Shown: positions 1 to 6,057, counted from the stretch's first letter. The stretch: 7,797 bases of DNA from Chromatiales bacterium (GCA_026984715.1 JALSRO010000423.1:1-7797), one strand, 5' to 3'. Notes: a model not told the origin generated them from the sequence alone. Made by a program: numbers and translations.

Positions 1-30
1 GGAATGAGAGACCAAATCCCCTGCAAAAAG

Positions 31-36
31 TATAGT
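31..36 (+). promoter_or_regulatory. Possible -10 box upstream of the SRPBCC gene
   Basis: TATAGT differs from the sigma-70 -10 consensus at one position. At a 17-base spacing the -35 position (8-13, GAGACC) matches TTGACA in only three of six bases, so this is weak. If real, transcription would start near 43. That leaves almost no leader for the GTG at 48 and about 80 bases for the ATG at 123, a small argument for the later start. Confidence 0.3.
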
Positions 37-122
37 AGAGCCCGGGGGTGGCAGAAGAAGTCAATCAACTGCTGATTGATGCAGATCAAAATGACACCGA
101 TCTCCACCACGGGGCACCGGCG

Positions 123-551
123 ATGCAGTATCAGGATGAAAAGATCTTTCCCTACGGATGCCCCCGGGTGTTCGCACTGGTGGCAGACATCGAGAGTTAT
201 CCGCAGTTCCTGCCCGGCTGGTCGCGGGTCCGCGTCCTGCACTCGGACGACCATCGTCTGGAGGTCGAACAGCAGCTGCAGCTGGGTCCGTTTCCCGTTC
301 GTTTCCACTCCAGCGCCGAGCTCGAACGCTGCCGGAGCATCCTCATCACCAGTAGCGATGCGCCGTTCGGCAGGATGACCATCGAGTGGTGCTTCACCCC
401 CAGAGACCAACAGCGCTGCCAAGTCTCCCTGACCATCGACCTGGCGCTGAACCCCGGTTCGCTGCGGCACCCTCTGCAGCGGCTGTTGAAGCACGGTAGT
501 GGCGAACTGTTGCGGTTGTTCGAGGAGCGTGCGCGGGAGGTTTATGGATAA
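123..551 (+). CDS. SRPBCC/START-domain protein, COQ10/RatA-like
   Basis: This is a small soluble protein of the polyketide-cyclase/COQ10 (START) superfamily. Counting from the ATG at 123 it has 142 residues. The N-terminal segment with VFALVADIESYPQFLPGW is the family hallmark (F-x-LV-x-D-hexapeptide-YP-x-FLPG). It is followed by alternating beta strands and a C-terminal amphipathic helix ending in FEERAREVYG, as in RatA and yeast Coq10. The frame is open upstream to a GTG at 48, which would add 25 polar residues (acidic, with His pairs) that the family does not have. I prefer the ATG because the family usually begins a few residues before the first strand; neither start has a strong ribosome binding site. 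COQ10 proteins bind ubiquinone and assist respiration, while RatA was named as a toxin that blocks ribosome subunit joining; the sequence does not decide between these. No ratB-like partner follows. The next gene is on the opposite strand. Confidence 0.75.
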   Translation: MQYQDEKIFPYGCPRVFALVADIESYPQFLPGWSRVRVLHSDDHRLEVEQQLQLGPFPVRFHSSAELERCRSILITSSDAPFGRMTIEWCFTPRDQQRCQVSLTIDLALNPGSLRHPLQRLLKHGSGELLRLFEERAREVYG

Positions 552-622
552 GAGATCGTTCCCGAGATGAGTGCCAGACCCAAAGAATCCCGGGACACAG
601 TTTCTCGAGAGAAAACTTCCTT

Positions 623-1618
623 CTATGGTTGATCTCTTGATTTTTCCAGCAGGTCGTAATGCTCTTCTACAAAACGTCGCTCATGCTCATATGTCACTTG
701 TTTCGTTGTGGTACTGAGTCCAACCTCCTGGTCGCAGGATTTGCCTGCAGTCATGGTAGCATTGAATTTGTCAATGATTTGTTGTCGCACCTTGTCTGGA
801 TCGTTGTTGCCAAGGGCGTATTCCAGGTTCTGAATGGCGATTATTATTGCGTCAGGCGATTCGTACTGAAAACCTTTCGCCTCCATGCATCTGGACCACT
901 CATGCAGGGCTGCTTCTATTCTTGCATCGCTGGTAATGGCATCATCCAGCGCCCTGCGTTCGTCTGCAAGCATGCCTGCTATGGCGTAGATGCCGGGAAT
1001 TTTTCTGCTTGCCAGATTGTGACAGGCATCCGGGTTGGCATTTTTATGAGCTTCCGCATCTTCAGCGTTGGGATCTGGTATTCCATAGAGCGCCATATTG
1101 TATGCAATGCGCTCCTCCTTGGAGAGATGGTCGAGATATGCATCATCCGGACCCTGTTTTTCCAGCATTTCGATCAGCTCCTGAGTCGTATAATTTTCAT
1201 CATGCCGTATAACAATGGGTTCCCCGGGAGTATATTGAAATCCCTTGCCTCGCATGCACTCGGCGACTATCATCTCTCTTTCCCGCTCTTCAGCCAGTTG
1301 CTGCCGGCGGTGTTTTTCCCGTTCCCGCGGTCCGTCTCTAAAACCTGGGTAGATAGATAATGGGGAGTCAGCAGCGGGATTGTTTTCTGTTCGGTTATAA
1401 TCTTTGTTTATATCAATCCCTTTGTGCGAATTTGTTTCGGATGCATCCTCTTTCAAGTAAATTTCATCAGGAGGTTTTACTGGAGGGCTGGTATCATTTG
1501 TTTTTGTTGGGTTGCTGTAAGAGGAACCGGGGTTGTCGTTTTGAAATAAGATAAAAAATCCACAAAATGCCAGAGAGGAAAGTATGATTATTGCCAATAT
1601 TGTCGGGATGTTTTTCAT
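623..1618 (-). CDS. Hypothetical membrane-anchored protein with duplicated Cys-Met/KGFQY module
   Basis: I do not recognise a named family. From the ATG at 1618 the protein has 331 residues. One hydrophobic segment near residues 4-25 looks like an uncleaved signal anchor; the following Cys is preceded by Phe, so it is not a lipobox. Next come a Ser/Thr/Pro/Asn-rich linker (to about 85), a strongly charged helix (about 93-117), then two similar modules. Module 1 has ECMRGKGFQY (C121, KGFQY 125-129), a YNMALYGIP stretch and C199. Module 2 has RCMEAKGFQY (C244, KGFQY 248-252) and C295. The paired cysteines suggest extracytoplasmic disulfides. From memory, similar CM-x-x-x-GF/Y-x-Y plus ALYG patterns occur in uncharacterised actinobacterial secreted proteins; this is unverified. 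The frame continues upstream to a TTG at 1699, but that start has no ribosome binding site and would place 27 polar residues before the anchor. The gene is AT-richer than its flanks and lies downstream of the amidase homologue, probably in the same transcript. Confidence 0.65.
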   Translation of the reverse strand: MKNIPTILAIIILSSLAFCGFFILFQNDNPGSSYSNPTKTNDTSPPVKPPDEIYLKEDASETNSHKGIDINKDYNRTENNPAADSPLSIYPGFRDGPREREKHRRQQLAEEREREMIVAECMRGKGFQYTPGEPIVIRHDENYTTQELIEMLEKQGPDDAYLDHLSKEERIAYNMALYGIPDPNAEDAEAHKNANPDACHNLASRKIPGIYAIAGMLADERRALDDAITSDARIEAALHEWSRCMEAKGFQYESPDAIIIAIQNLEYALGNNDPDKVRQQIIDKFNATMTAGKSCDQEVGLSTTTKQVTYEHERRFVEEHYDLLEKSRDQP

Positions 1619-1724
1619 ATGATAGCAAAGAATTACGTTCGGCTTGCTGGTTATCGACGGGTTAATAATAGTAGCAGCTGGTCGTTGGCGTCGAAACAAG
1701 AAAGGAGAGGCCAGTGTTTATGCG

Positions 1725-2486
1725 CTATCTTCTGGACCAACTCCATGACGCCCACCAGCTCCAAATGCTCCACCACTTGATCCGGCCAGAAGAATCCCGG
1801 TTAAGATATCTTTCTATTCCATAGGCAATCTCTGCACTATCCGTTGCGTTCTTAAGATACTTGGCGCCTGCATTCCATGTGTGGAATTCCCTTTCAATAT
1901 AAGCTGCAACAGCCGCTGTCATGCGTAATTCAGCGAGGGAGCTATATGCAGTGCAGGGACTACTCTCATGGCATACAAAGTCATTTGTTCCCGGTGTTAT
2001 ATCTTCGACATAATAGAGAATATCATTCGATAGCGTTTGGCCTTTGCTCGATCTGTATATGATCACCGCCCCATGGACAGACGAGTTGCTGCTGTTGCAG
2101 CTTTCTGCTCGTGCATTGCTGTGGATGGGAATATGAACATCTGCTTTCCACTCATTTGATCTTCTGATCGCGGTATTCAACGTTCCTCTACCGATCCTGA
2201 CTTCAAATCCCTTTGCTCTAAGACCATCTGCATCATTCGCGATATGCAGGGCTGATGTGAAGGCGGTTGTGTTTTCATTGCCATCGAGAGCTGCGCATTC
2301 TCCTCTTTTCCCGGCATCGGAATGGCGAGCCGGCGACAGATATACACTCTGGCCATTGGCAACAGCAGGATCAGGGTAAATGATTATATCATCCGGTTCT
2401 GCTGCTAATGGTGTGGCGGGAACTGTTATCAGAAGAGTGCTCAGCATGAGGGGGGCGGCTTGTTTTCTGGTGAGCTCCTTGTCCAT
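1725..2486 (-). CDS. Exported N-acetylmuramoyl-L-alanine amidase homologue (Amidase_3)
   Basis: Predicted zinc-dependent amidase that cleaves the bond between muramic acid and L-alanine in peptidoglycan. Residues 1-29 form a signal peptide (charged start, hydrophobic core LMLSTLLITVPAT, cleavage after PLAA), so it should act in the periplasm or outside. The catalytic domain runs from about 46 to 228. VYLSPARHSDAGKRG (H55) replaces the usual DPGHGG motif, then come E71, then ADVHIPIHSNA (H122), giving the expected His-Glu-His zinc set. LAELRMT and AAYIEREFH (E198, H202) correspond to the C-terminal catalytic Glu region, and AYGIERYL ends the domain. Four cysteines (64, 130, 172, 178) suggest disulfides. 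The ATG at 2486 has GGGAG about 7 bases upstream. The last 17 residues are Trp-rich (seven Trp in 14 residues) with no family counterpart; a one-base shift near 1802 would instead give a Gly-rich tail ending at 1718. Codon use and base composition differ from the neighbouring housekeeping genes. Confidence 0.8.
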   Translation of the reverse strand: MDKELTRKQAAPLMLSTLLITVPATPLAAEPDDIIIYPDPAVANGQSVYLSPARHSDAGKRGECAALDGNENTTAFTSALHIANDADGLRAKGFEVRIGRGTLNTAIRRSNEWKADVHIPIHSNARAESCNSSNSSVHGAVIIYRSSKGQTLSNDILYYVEDITPGTNDFVCHESSPCTAYSSLAELRMTAAVAAYIEREFHTWNAGAKYLKNATDSAEIAYGIERYLNRDSSGRIKWWSIWSWWASWSWSRR

Positions 2487-2498
2487 GATTATCTCCCT
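2479..2498 (-). promoter_or_regulatory. Ribosome binding site of the amidase gene
   Basis: On the minus strand CAGGGAGATAATC immediately precedes the ATG (2484-2486). GGGAG pairs with the anti-Shine-Dalgarno at a spacing of about 7 bases, which supports this start. Confidence 0.6.
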
Positions 2499-2556
2499 GA
2501 TACGAGAAAGTAATTTTTAATGTTCTGTGGGCGCATTCTTCATCCACGTACTGGAT

Positions 2557-2587
2557 ATATTACCCCCCCCTATTTAGATCAAGTCAA
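2557..2587 (-). promoter_or_regulatory. Candidate sigma-70 promoter with a G8 spacer tract
   Basis: On the minus strand TTGACT (2582-2587) matches the -35 consensus in five of six bases, and TAATAT (2557-2562) resembles a -10 box. They are separated by 19 bases (2563-2581), eight of which are a continuous G run (C on the plus strand, 2563-2570). Transcription would start near 2549 and give a leader of about 60 bases before the amidase ATG. A spacer of 19 is longer than the optimal 17, so a loss of one or two G residues would be expected to change strength. Just downstream, 2542-2556 is a dyad (ATCCA-5-TGGAT) overlapping the expected start site, a possible operator. Confidence 0.4.
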
Positions 2588-2670
2588 ATTCCTTCAGTTG
2601 TCCGCACTGGCTTGTGGAGGAACCGGGGCTAGGCTATCTTTCGGGGGGGACAACGTGCGTCTGATGTGAC

Positions 2671-2679
2671 TGCTATAGT
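2671..2679 (+). promoter_or_regulatory. Candidate extended -10 promoter element for the prenyltransferase gene
   Basis: TGCTATAGT is an extended -10 motif (TGN before TATAGT). No good -35 is present at 16-18 bases, which extended -10 promoters tolerate. A short dyad, TGACT-5-AGTCA (2667-2681), overlaps the box. The resulting leader would be about 130 bases and would include the hairpin at 2704-2748. Confidence 0.35.
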
Positions 2680-2695
2680 CAGCAGAACAGGTGAA

Positions 2696-2748
2696 AGCAA
2701 GATGACCTTCGGGGTGTATCTATCTCCCCCGGTAGTTTGCTGAAGGTC
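2696..2748 (+). promoter_or_regulatory. Structured leader element ahead of the prenyltransferase gene
   Basis: GACCTTC (2704-2710) pairs perfectly with GAAGGTC (2742-2748), and the enclosed segment has GGGG (2711-2714) able to pair with a C run near 2725-2730. AGCAA (2696-2700) can also pair with TTGCT (2737-2741), which crosses the main stem, so it would form either a pseudoknot or a competing fold. No U tract follows, so it is not a simple terminator. I do not recognise a known riboswitch class. Confidence 0.3.
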
Positions 2749-2817
2749 GCTTTGTTACCGTTTTGGGGCGAATGAGTGTTCGCAGCCAAGCATATGATGA
2801 AGGAGTTTGAAGCTATC

Positions 2818-3753
2818 ATGGACAATGCAGAACCAACCGTAGCGCGATTTCCGACGCCATTTGCCGCCTATTTTGCCGCCACGCGGCCACCCTTTATTGT
2901 CGCCTCCGTTGTCCCGATTCTTCTCGGCCTGAGTTTCGCGCTCTATCTGGGATACCCCATCGCTGGGGTGAGCGCCGTACTCACCTTGCTGGCAGCCATA
3001 CTGCTGCATGCGGCGGTGAATGTCCTGAACGATTACTACGATGCGCTCAATGGTACCGATGAGCTGAACACCGAGCGCATCTACCCTTTCACTGGCGGCA
3101 GCCGTTTCATTCAGAACGGTGTTCTGAGCCTCCAACAGATGCGGAACTTCGGCATCGGCCTGATCCTGGCGGTGGTGGCTATGGGCATCTATCTGATCTA
3201 TCAGAGCGGGATGGAGCTGTTCTGGCTGGGACTGGGCGGACTGCTGCTGGGGTGGGGCTATTCGGCACCGCCGCTGCGGCTCAACAGCCGGGGGCTGGGT
3301 GAGCTTGCCGTGCTCGCCGGTTTCGGACTGCTGCCGTTGGGGGCCTTTTTCGTCCAGAGCGGTGAGCTCTCCTGGTGGCTGATGCTGGTCTCCCTGCCAT
3401 CGGCACTGCTGACCACCAATCTGCTCTACATCAACCAGTTTCCGGATCGCAAGGCGGACATCGCTGCCGGAAAACTGCACTGGGTAGCGCGTCTCACCCC
3501 CGCGACCGCCGCCTGGGGCTATCCCCTGATCGCCCTGCTGGCGGGAGCGGTTCTTGTGCTGTTGATGGCGACAGGAGTGCTGCCCTGGCTGGCGCTGGTG
3601 GCTGCCCTGCCGCTGCTGCTGAGCATCCGGGCGGCCAGGATACTGCTTCGTTACGCCGGACAGCCTCGAAAACTGGCGCCGGCCATCCGCATGACCATCC
3701 TTGCCATGCTGGGGCACGGGTTGCTGCTTTCTGTGGTGTTGCTGAGTGGCTGA
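2818..3753 (+). CDS. UbiA-family prenyltransferase, MenA-like
   Basis: Integral membrane prenyltransferase that would attach an isoprenoid chain to an aromatic acceptor in quinone synthesis. From the ATG at 2818 it has 311 residues. About eight to nine hydrophobic helices are visible. The first Asp motif is NDYYD (N71, D72, D75), followed by GTDELNTERIYPFTGGSRFI. The second is NQFPDRKADIAAGK (D210, D214, K219). These bind magnesium and prenyl diphosphate in the UbiA family, and the NDYxD plus D-x-x-x-D-x-x-AGK layout resembles MenA (1,4-dihydroxy-2-naphthoate prenyltransferase) more than UbiA. The acceptor is not proven, because the loop reads TGGSR where classical MenA has a GPR-type stretch. 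The frame opens upstream to a GTG at 2776 and ATGs at 2794 and 2797. I chose 2818 because AAGGAG (2800-2805) precedes it, although the 12-base spacing is long. No other men gene is in the window. It is convergent with nadC. Confidence 0.8.
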   Translation: MDNAEPTVARFPTPFAAYFAATRPPFIVASVVPILLGLSFALYLGYPIAGVSAVLTLLAAILLHAAVNVLNDYYDALNGTDELNTERIYPFTGGSRFIQNGVLSLQQMRNFGIGLILAVVAMGIYLIYQSGMELFWLGLGGLLLGWGYSAPPLRLNSRGLGELAVLAGFGLLPLGAFFVQSGELSWWLMLVSLPSALLTTNLLYINQFPDRKADIAAGKLHWVARLTPATAAWGYPLIALLAGAVLVLLMATGVLPWLALVAALPLLLSIRAARILLRYAGQPRKLAPAIRMTILAMLGHGLLLSVVLLSG

Positions 3754-3866
3754 GTAGTCATACAAACCGTTGCCTCCCTGGAATGTTGAGTGCGCGGACA
3801 TATACGGATCGATCGCCGGATGAATGGGGTATTGCGCAGATTCTCCGGGCCTTGCAGAGCAGCGAT
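3754..3866. other. Convergent intergenic region with a long-range inverted repeat
   Basis: This 113-base spacer separates the 3' ends of the prenyltransferase and nadC. TCGCCGGAT (3813-3821) is a perfect 9-base inverted match to ATCCGGCGA (3869-3877), whose right arm covers the nadC stop and last codons. The 47-base loop and the lack of a T run argue against an ordinary terminator, though the region is where a bidirectional terminator would be expected. Confidence 0.35.
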
Positions 3867-4712
3867 CTATCCGGCGAACCGCATCGACAGATCGACTGCA
3901 TGAAGGTGTTTGGTCAGCTCTCCCACGGAGATGTAGTCGACGCCGGTTTCGGCGACGGCGCGGATGGTCTCCAGGTTGATGCCGCCGGAGGCTTCCAGTT
4001 CGGTGCGGCCTTCGGTGATGGCGACTGCTTCGCGCAGGGTTGCGTTGTCCATGTTGTCCAGCAGGATGCGGTCGACGCCGGCGGCCAGTGCTTCGTGAAG
4101 TTCCTGCAGGGTCTCGACCTCTACCTCCAGCAGCAGCTTGTTGCGGGAGAGAGCGCGTGCCTGCTGTACCGCTGCGCTGATGGAGCCGGCGGCCATGATG
4201 TGGTTCTCCTTGATCAGGATGGCGTCGAACAGGCCGATGCGGTGGTTGTGTCCGCCGCCGCAGAGGACGGCGTATTTCTGTGCCAGGCGCAGGCCGGGCA
4301 GGGTCTTGCGGGTGTCGAGGATCTTTACCCCGGTGCCGGCGATGGCGTCCGCGAAGCGCCGGGTCAGGGTGGCGGTGCCGGAGAGGGTCTGCAGGAAGTT
4401 GAGGGCGGTGCGCTCGACGGTGAGCAGGGAGCGGGCCGGGCCGTTGAGGCTGCAGATGTGCTGGTTGACGCCGAGCGGATCGCCGTCCTCTGCATGCCAG
4501 CTGATCTCCACCGACGGGTCGAACTGGCGGAACGCCTCTTCGACCCACGCCCTGCCACACAGCACTGCCGCTTCACGGCAGATGATCTCTGCCTGGGCGG
4601 ATTCCTCCGCGTCGATCAGACGGGCGGTGAGGTCACCGTCGCCGATATCCTCATCCAGCGCATGGCGCACCTGGCGGCGAATCTCCGTTTCGGTCAGATA
4701 GGGGGGGAACAT
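3867..4712 (-). CDS. nadC: Quinolinate phosphoribosyltransferase (carboxylating), NadC
   Basis: Cytoplasmic enzyme of de novo NAD synthesis. It converts quinolinate and PRPP into nicotinate mononucleotide, CO2 and pyrophosphate. The 281-residue length (from the ATG at 4712) is typical. Family motifs appear in order, numbered from that start: EDIGDGDLT (22-30), [10 protein letters not shown] (99-108), [10 protein letters not shown] (133-142), CGGGHNHR (151-158), LIKENHI (166-172), EVEVET (196-201), LLDNM (217-221), EASGGIN (240-246) and SVGELTK (262-268). The Arg, His and Lys residues in these motifs form the quinolinate and PRPP site, and all are intact. A GTG at 4718 is in frame but lies inside the Shine-Dalgarno AGGAG; the ATG at 4712 has that element at the optimal 5-base spacing, so I take it as the start. 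The symporter's frame-restored stop codon (4715-4717) lies just upstream, so the two genes are very likely co-transcribed and coupled. A run of seven C residues on the coding strand follows the start. Confidence 0.96.
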   Translation of the reverse strand: MFPPYLTETEIRRQVRHALDEDIGDGDLTARLIDAEESAQAEIICREAAVLCGRAWVEEAFRQFDPSVEISWHAEDGDPLGVNQHICSLNGPARSLLTVERTALNFLQTLSGTATLTRRFADAIAGTGVKILDTRKTLPGLRLAQKYAVLCGGGHNHRIGLFDAILIKENHIMAAGSISAAVQQARALSRNKLLLEVEVETLQELHEALAAGVDRILLDNMDNATLREAVAITEGRTELEASGGINLETIRAVAETGVDYISVGELTKHLHAVDLSMRFAG

Positions 4713-4714
4713 GG

Positions 4715-4828
4715 TCACTCCTTTTTCTTGTGGGGGCGTGAGAAATAGTCGTCGCGCAGTTTTTTCACCGCGCCGGCCAGCAGGATCAGCGCCAGCAGGT
4801 TTGGCAGCGCCATCAGCAGGTTGGTGAT
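4715..4828 (-). pseudogene. Out-of-frame C-terminal end of the AGCS symporter
   Basis: Read on the minus strand in the frame of ATC at 4826-4828, this stretch gives 37 residues: [20 protein letters not shown] followed by [17 protein letters not shown] and a TGA at 4715-4717. A (D-x-x)-N-x-LMA-x-PNL hydrophobic segment and a basic tail are how AGCS symporters normally end. It directly abuts the frame-0 product, which stops at 4813 after PLQLVSPTC. The family normally has about five more residues (W-x-x-A-D) between QLV and this segment, so a deletion of about 16 bases, or a matching assembly error, best explains the break. The segment also contains the nadC ribosome binding site. Confidence 0.8.
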
Positions 4829-6057
4829 ACCAGCTGCAGCGGCACCGCGGCGCCCACTACCACCAGCAGGGTAAAGACCACGCGGTAGGGCATCACCGCC
4901 TGCTCGCCGAACAGGAATTTTGCCGAGCGGTCGCCGTAGTAGGACCAGGCGATGGTGGTGGAGAAGGCGAACAGGGAGAGGCCGATGCCTACCACTACCG
5001 CGCCGCCGTCACCCAGGGTGGTGCTGAAGGCGTAGGCGGTGAGGGCGGCGCCCACCGCTTCGTCGGGGTGGTGGAGATGGCTGCCGGTGACCACGATCAC
5101 CAGCCCGGTCAGGGTGCAGATCACCAGGGTGTCGATGAACGGCTCCATCATTGCCACCAGCCCTTCGCGCACCGGCTCGTTGGTGCGGGCCGGAGCGTGG
5201 GCCATGGCCGAGGAGCCCAGCCCCGCTTCGTTGGAGAACAGGCCGCGCGCCACCCCCCAGCGGATCGCCTCGCCCACCGCCGCGCCACCCACCGCAAAGG
5301 GGTTGAGGGCGTGGTTGAGAATGGTGGCGAAGGCGGCCGGGATGGCGCTCAGATGGTTGAACAGCACCAGTAGCGCCCCGACGATGTAGATGGTGGCCAT
5401 GAAGGGGACCAGGGTGCTGGCCACCCTGGCGATCCGTTTCACCCCGCCGAGGATCACCATCCCCACCATCAGCCCCATGAGGATCCCCAGTAGCCAGGCG
5501 CTCTCCCGGATCCCGGGCCAGATGAAGGCCAGCCCATCCACCACCGAATTGGCCTGCACCATGTTGCCGATCCCGAAGGAGGCGATCAGGGCGAACAGGG
5601 CGAATGCGGCGGCGGTGCGTGGCATCTTCAGGCCATGCAGCAGGGTGTACATGGGGCCGCCGGAGACGGTGCCATCTTCGGCCACTTCGCGGTAGCGGAT
5701 GGCGAGGGTGCTCTCGGTGAACTTGGTGGCCATGCCGAAGAAGGCGGTGATCCACATCCAGAACAGGGCGCCGGGGCCGCCCAGCGAGATGGCGGTGGCC
5801 ACGCCGGCGATGTTGCCGGTGCCGACGGTGGCGGAGAGTGCGGTGGAGAGCGCCTGGAAGTGGGATACCTCGCCCACGTCCTTGTGGCTGCTGTAGCGGC
5901 CGCCCACCAGCTCCAGGCCGTGACGGAAGCCGCGCAGCTGGACGAAACCCATACGCAGGGTGAGATAGAGGCCGGTGCCGAGCAGCACTGCCAGGGTCAG
6001 GCCGTTGCCCCATAAGAATCCGGCGATGCTGCCGGTCAGACTGGTGAGATACTCCAT
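4813..6057 (-). CDS. AGCS sodium:alanine/glycine symporter, 3' end frameshifted
   Basis: Inner-membrane transporter of the alanine or glycine:cation symporter family, importing small amino acids with sodium. The readable product is 414 residues from the ATG at 6057. Family-specific stretches include [16 protein letters not shown] (27-42), [20 protein letters not shown] (75-94), [13 protein letters not shown] (112-124), GGPMYTL (133-139), [20 protein letters not shown] (271-290) and [16 protein letters not shown] (363-378). About ten hydrophobic helices are visible. The frame continues upstream to 6201, but the 48 added residues are polar and cross the divergent promoter region; the family begins close to [10 protein letters not shown]. 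No strong Shine-Dalgarno precedes it. The protein ends abnormally (QLVSPTC), and the missing last helix is found in another frame at 4715-4828. Whether it still functions is unknown, since loss of the last helix could destabilise it. It sits immediately upstream of nadC and likely shares its transcript. Confidence 0.9.
   Translation of the reverse strand: MEYLTSLTGSIAGFLWGNGLTLAVLLGTGLYLTLRMGFVQLRGFRHGLELVGGRYSSHKDVGEVSHFQALSTALSATVGTGNIAGVATAISLGGPGALFWMWITAFFGMATKFTESTLAIRYREVAEDGTVSGGPMYTLLHGLKMPRTAAAFALFALIASFGIGNMVQANSVVDGLAFIWPGIRESAWLLGILMGLMVGMVILGGVKRIARVASTLVPFMATIYIVGALLVLFNHLSAIPAAFATILNHALNPFAVGGAAVGEAIRWGVARGLFSNEAGLGSSAMAHAPARTNEPVREGLVAMMEPFIDTLVICTLTGLVIVVTGSHLHHPDEAVGAALTAYAFSTTLGDGGAVVVGIGLSLFAFSTTIAWSYYGDRSAKFLFGEQAVMPYRVVFTLLVVVGAAVPLQLVSPTC

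Larger units (their letters stand above)
2487..2817. other. Non-coding divergent region between the amidase and prenyltransferase genes
   Basis: About 330 bases without a convincing gene separate two divergent coding sequences. The right part, facing the prenyltransferase, contains an extended -10 element, an inverted repeat GTTGTCC/GGACAAC (2597-2603 and 2648-2654, loop 44) and a larger hairpin at 2704-2748. A 7-base G run lies at 2643-2649. The left part holds the candidate amidase promoter. No rho-independent terminator with a T run is seen, as expected for a divergent region. Confidence 0.6.

Noticed and set aside
601..622. Small hairpin TTTCT-CGAG-AGAAA downstream of the first gene as a terminator
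   Set aside because: Short AT-rich stem with no T tract after it on either strand; too weak to call.
659..1360. 233-codon open frame on the plus strand
   Set aside because: Antisense to the repeat-containing hypothetical protein, whose minus-strand frame shows an anchor, charged helix and repeated motifs; the plus frame is Cys/Phe-rich without structure.
1540..1618. Lipoprotein signal in the hypothetical protein (SSLAFC)
   Set aside because: Phe at the -1 position does not fit the lipobox consensus, so a membrane anchor is more likely.
1619..1699. Upstream extension of the hypothetical protein to a TTG start
   Set aside because: No ribosome binding site, and it would put 27 residues before a good N-terminal signal anchor.
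2704..2748. Known riboswitch (c-di-GMP, TPP, cobalamin)
   Set aside because: None of the conserved core sequences of these classes could be found by eye.
2755..4560. 601-codon open frame on the minus strand
   Set aside because: It lies antisense to the prenyltransferase and then in another frame of nadC; composition is Arg/Gln/His/Pro-rich with no domain, typical of a shadow in GC-rich DNA.
4701..4707. Seven-base C tract at the nadC start (and a G7 run in the first DUF1538 gene) as phase-variable sites
   Set aside because: Both encode conserved in-frame residues of intact genes (Pro-Pro and Gly-Gly), and are short for slippage; no evidence of variation.
3375..4748. 457-codon open frame on the plus strand
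   Set aside because: It covers the end of the prenyltransferase in another frame and the antisense of nadC; no recognisable motif and a biased Gly/Ala/Asp/Val composition.
5009..6013. 334-codon open frame on the minus strand
   Set aside because: Shifted frame within the well-supported AGCS symporter; Arg/His/Pro-rich.
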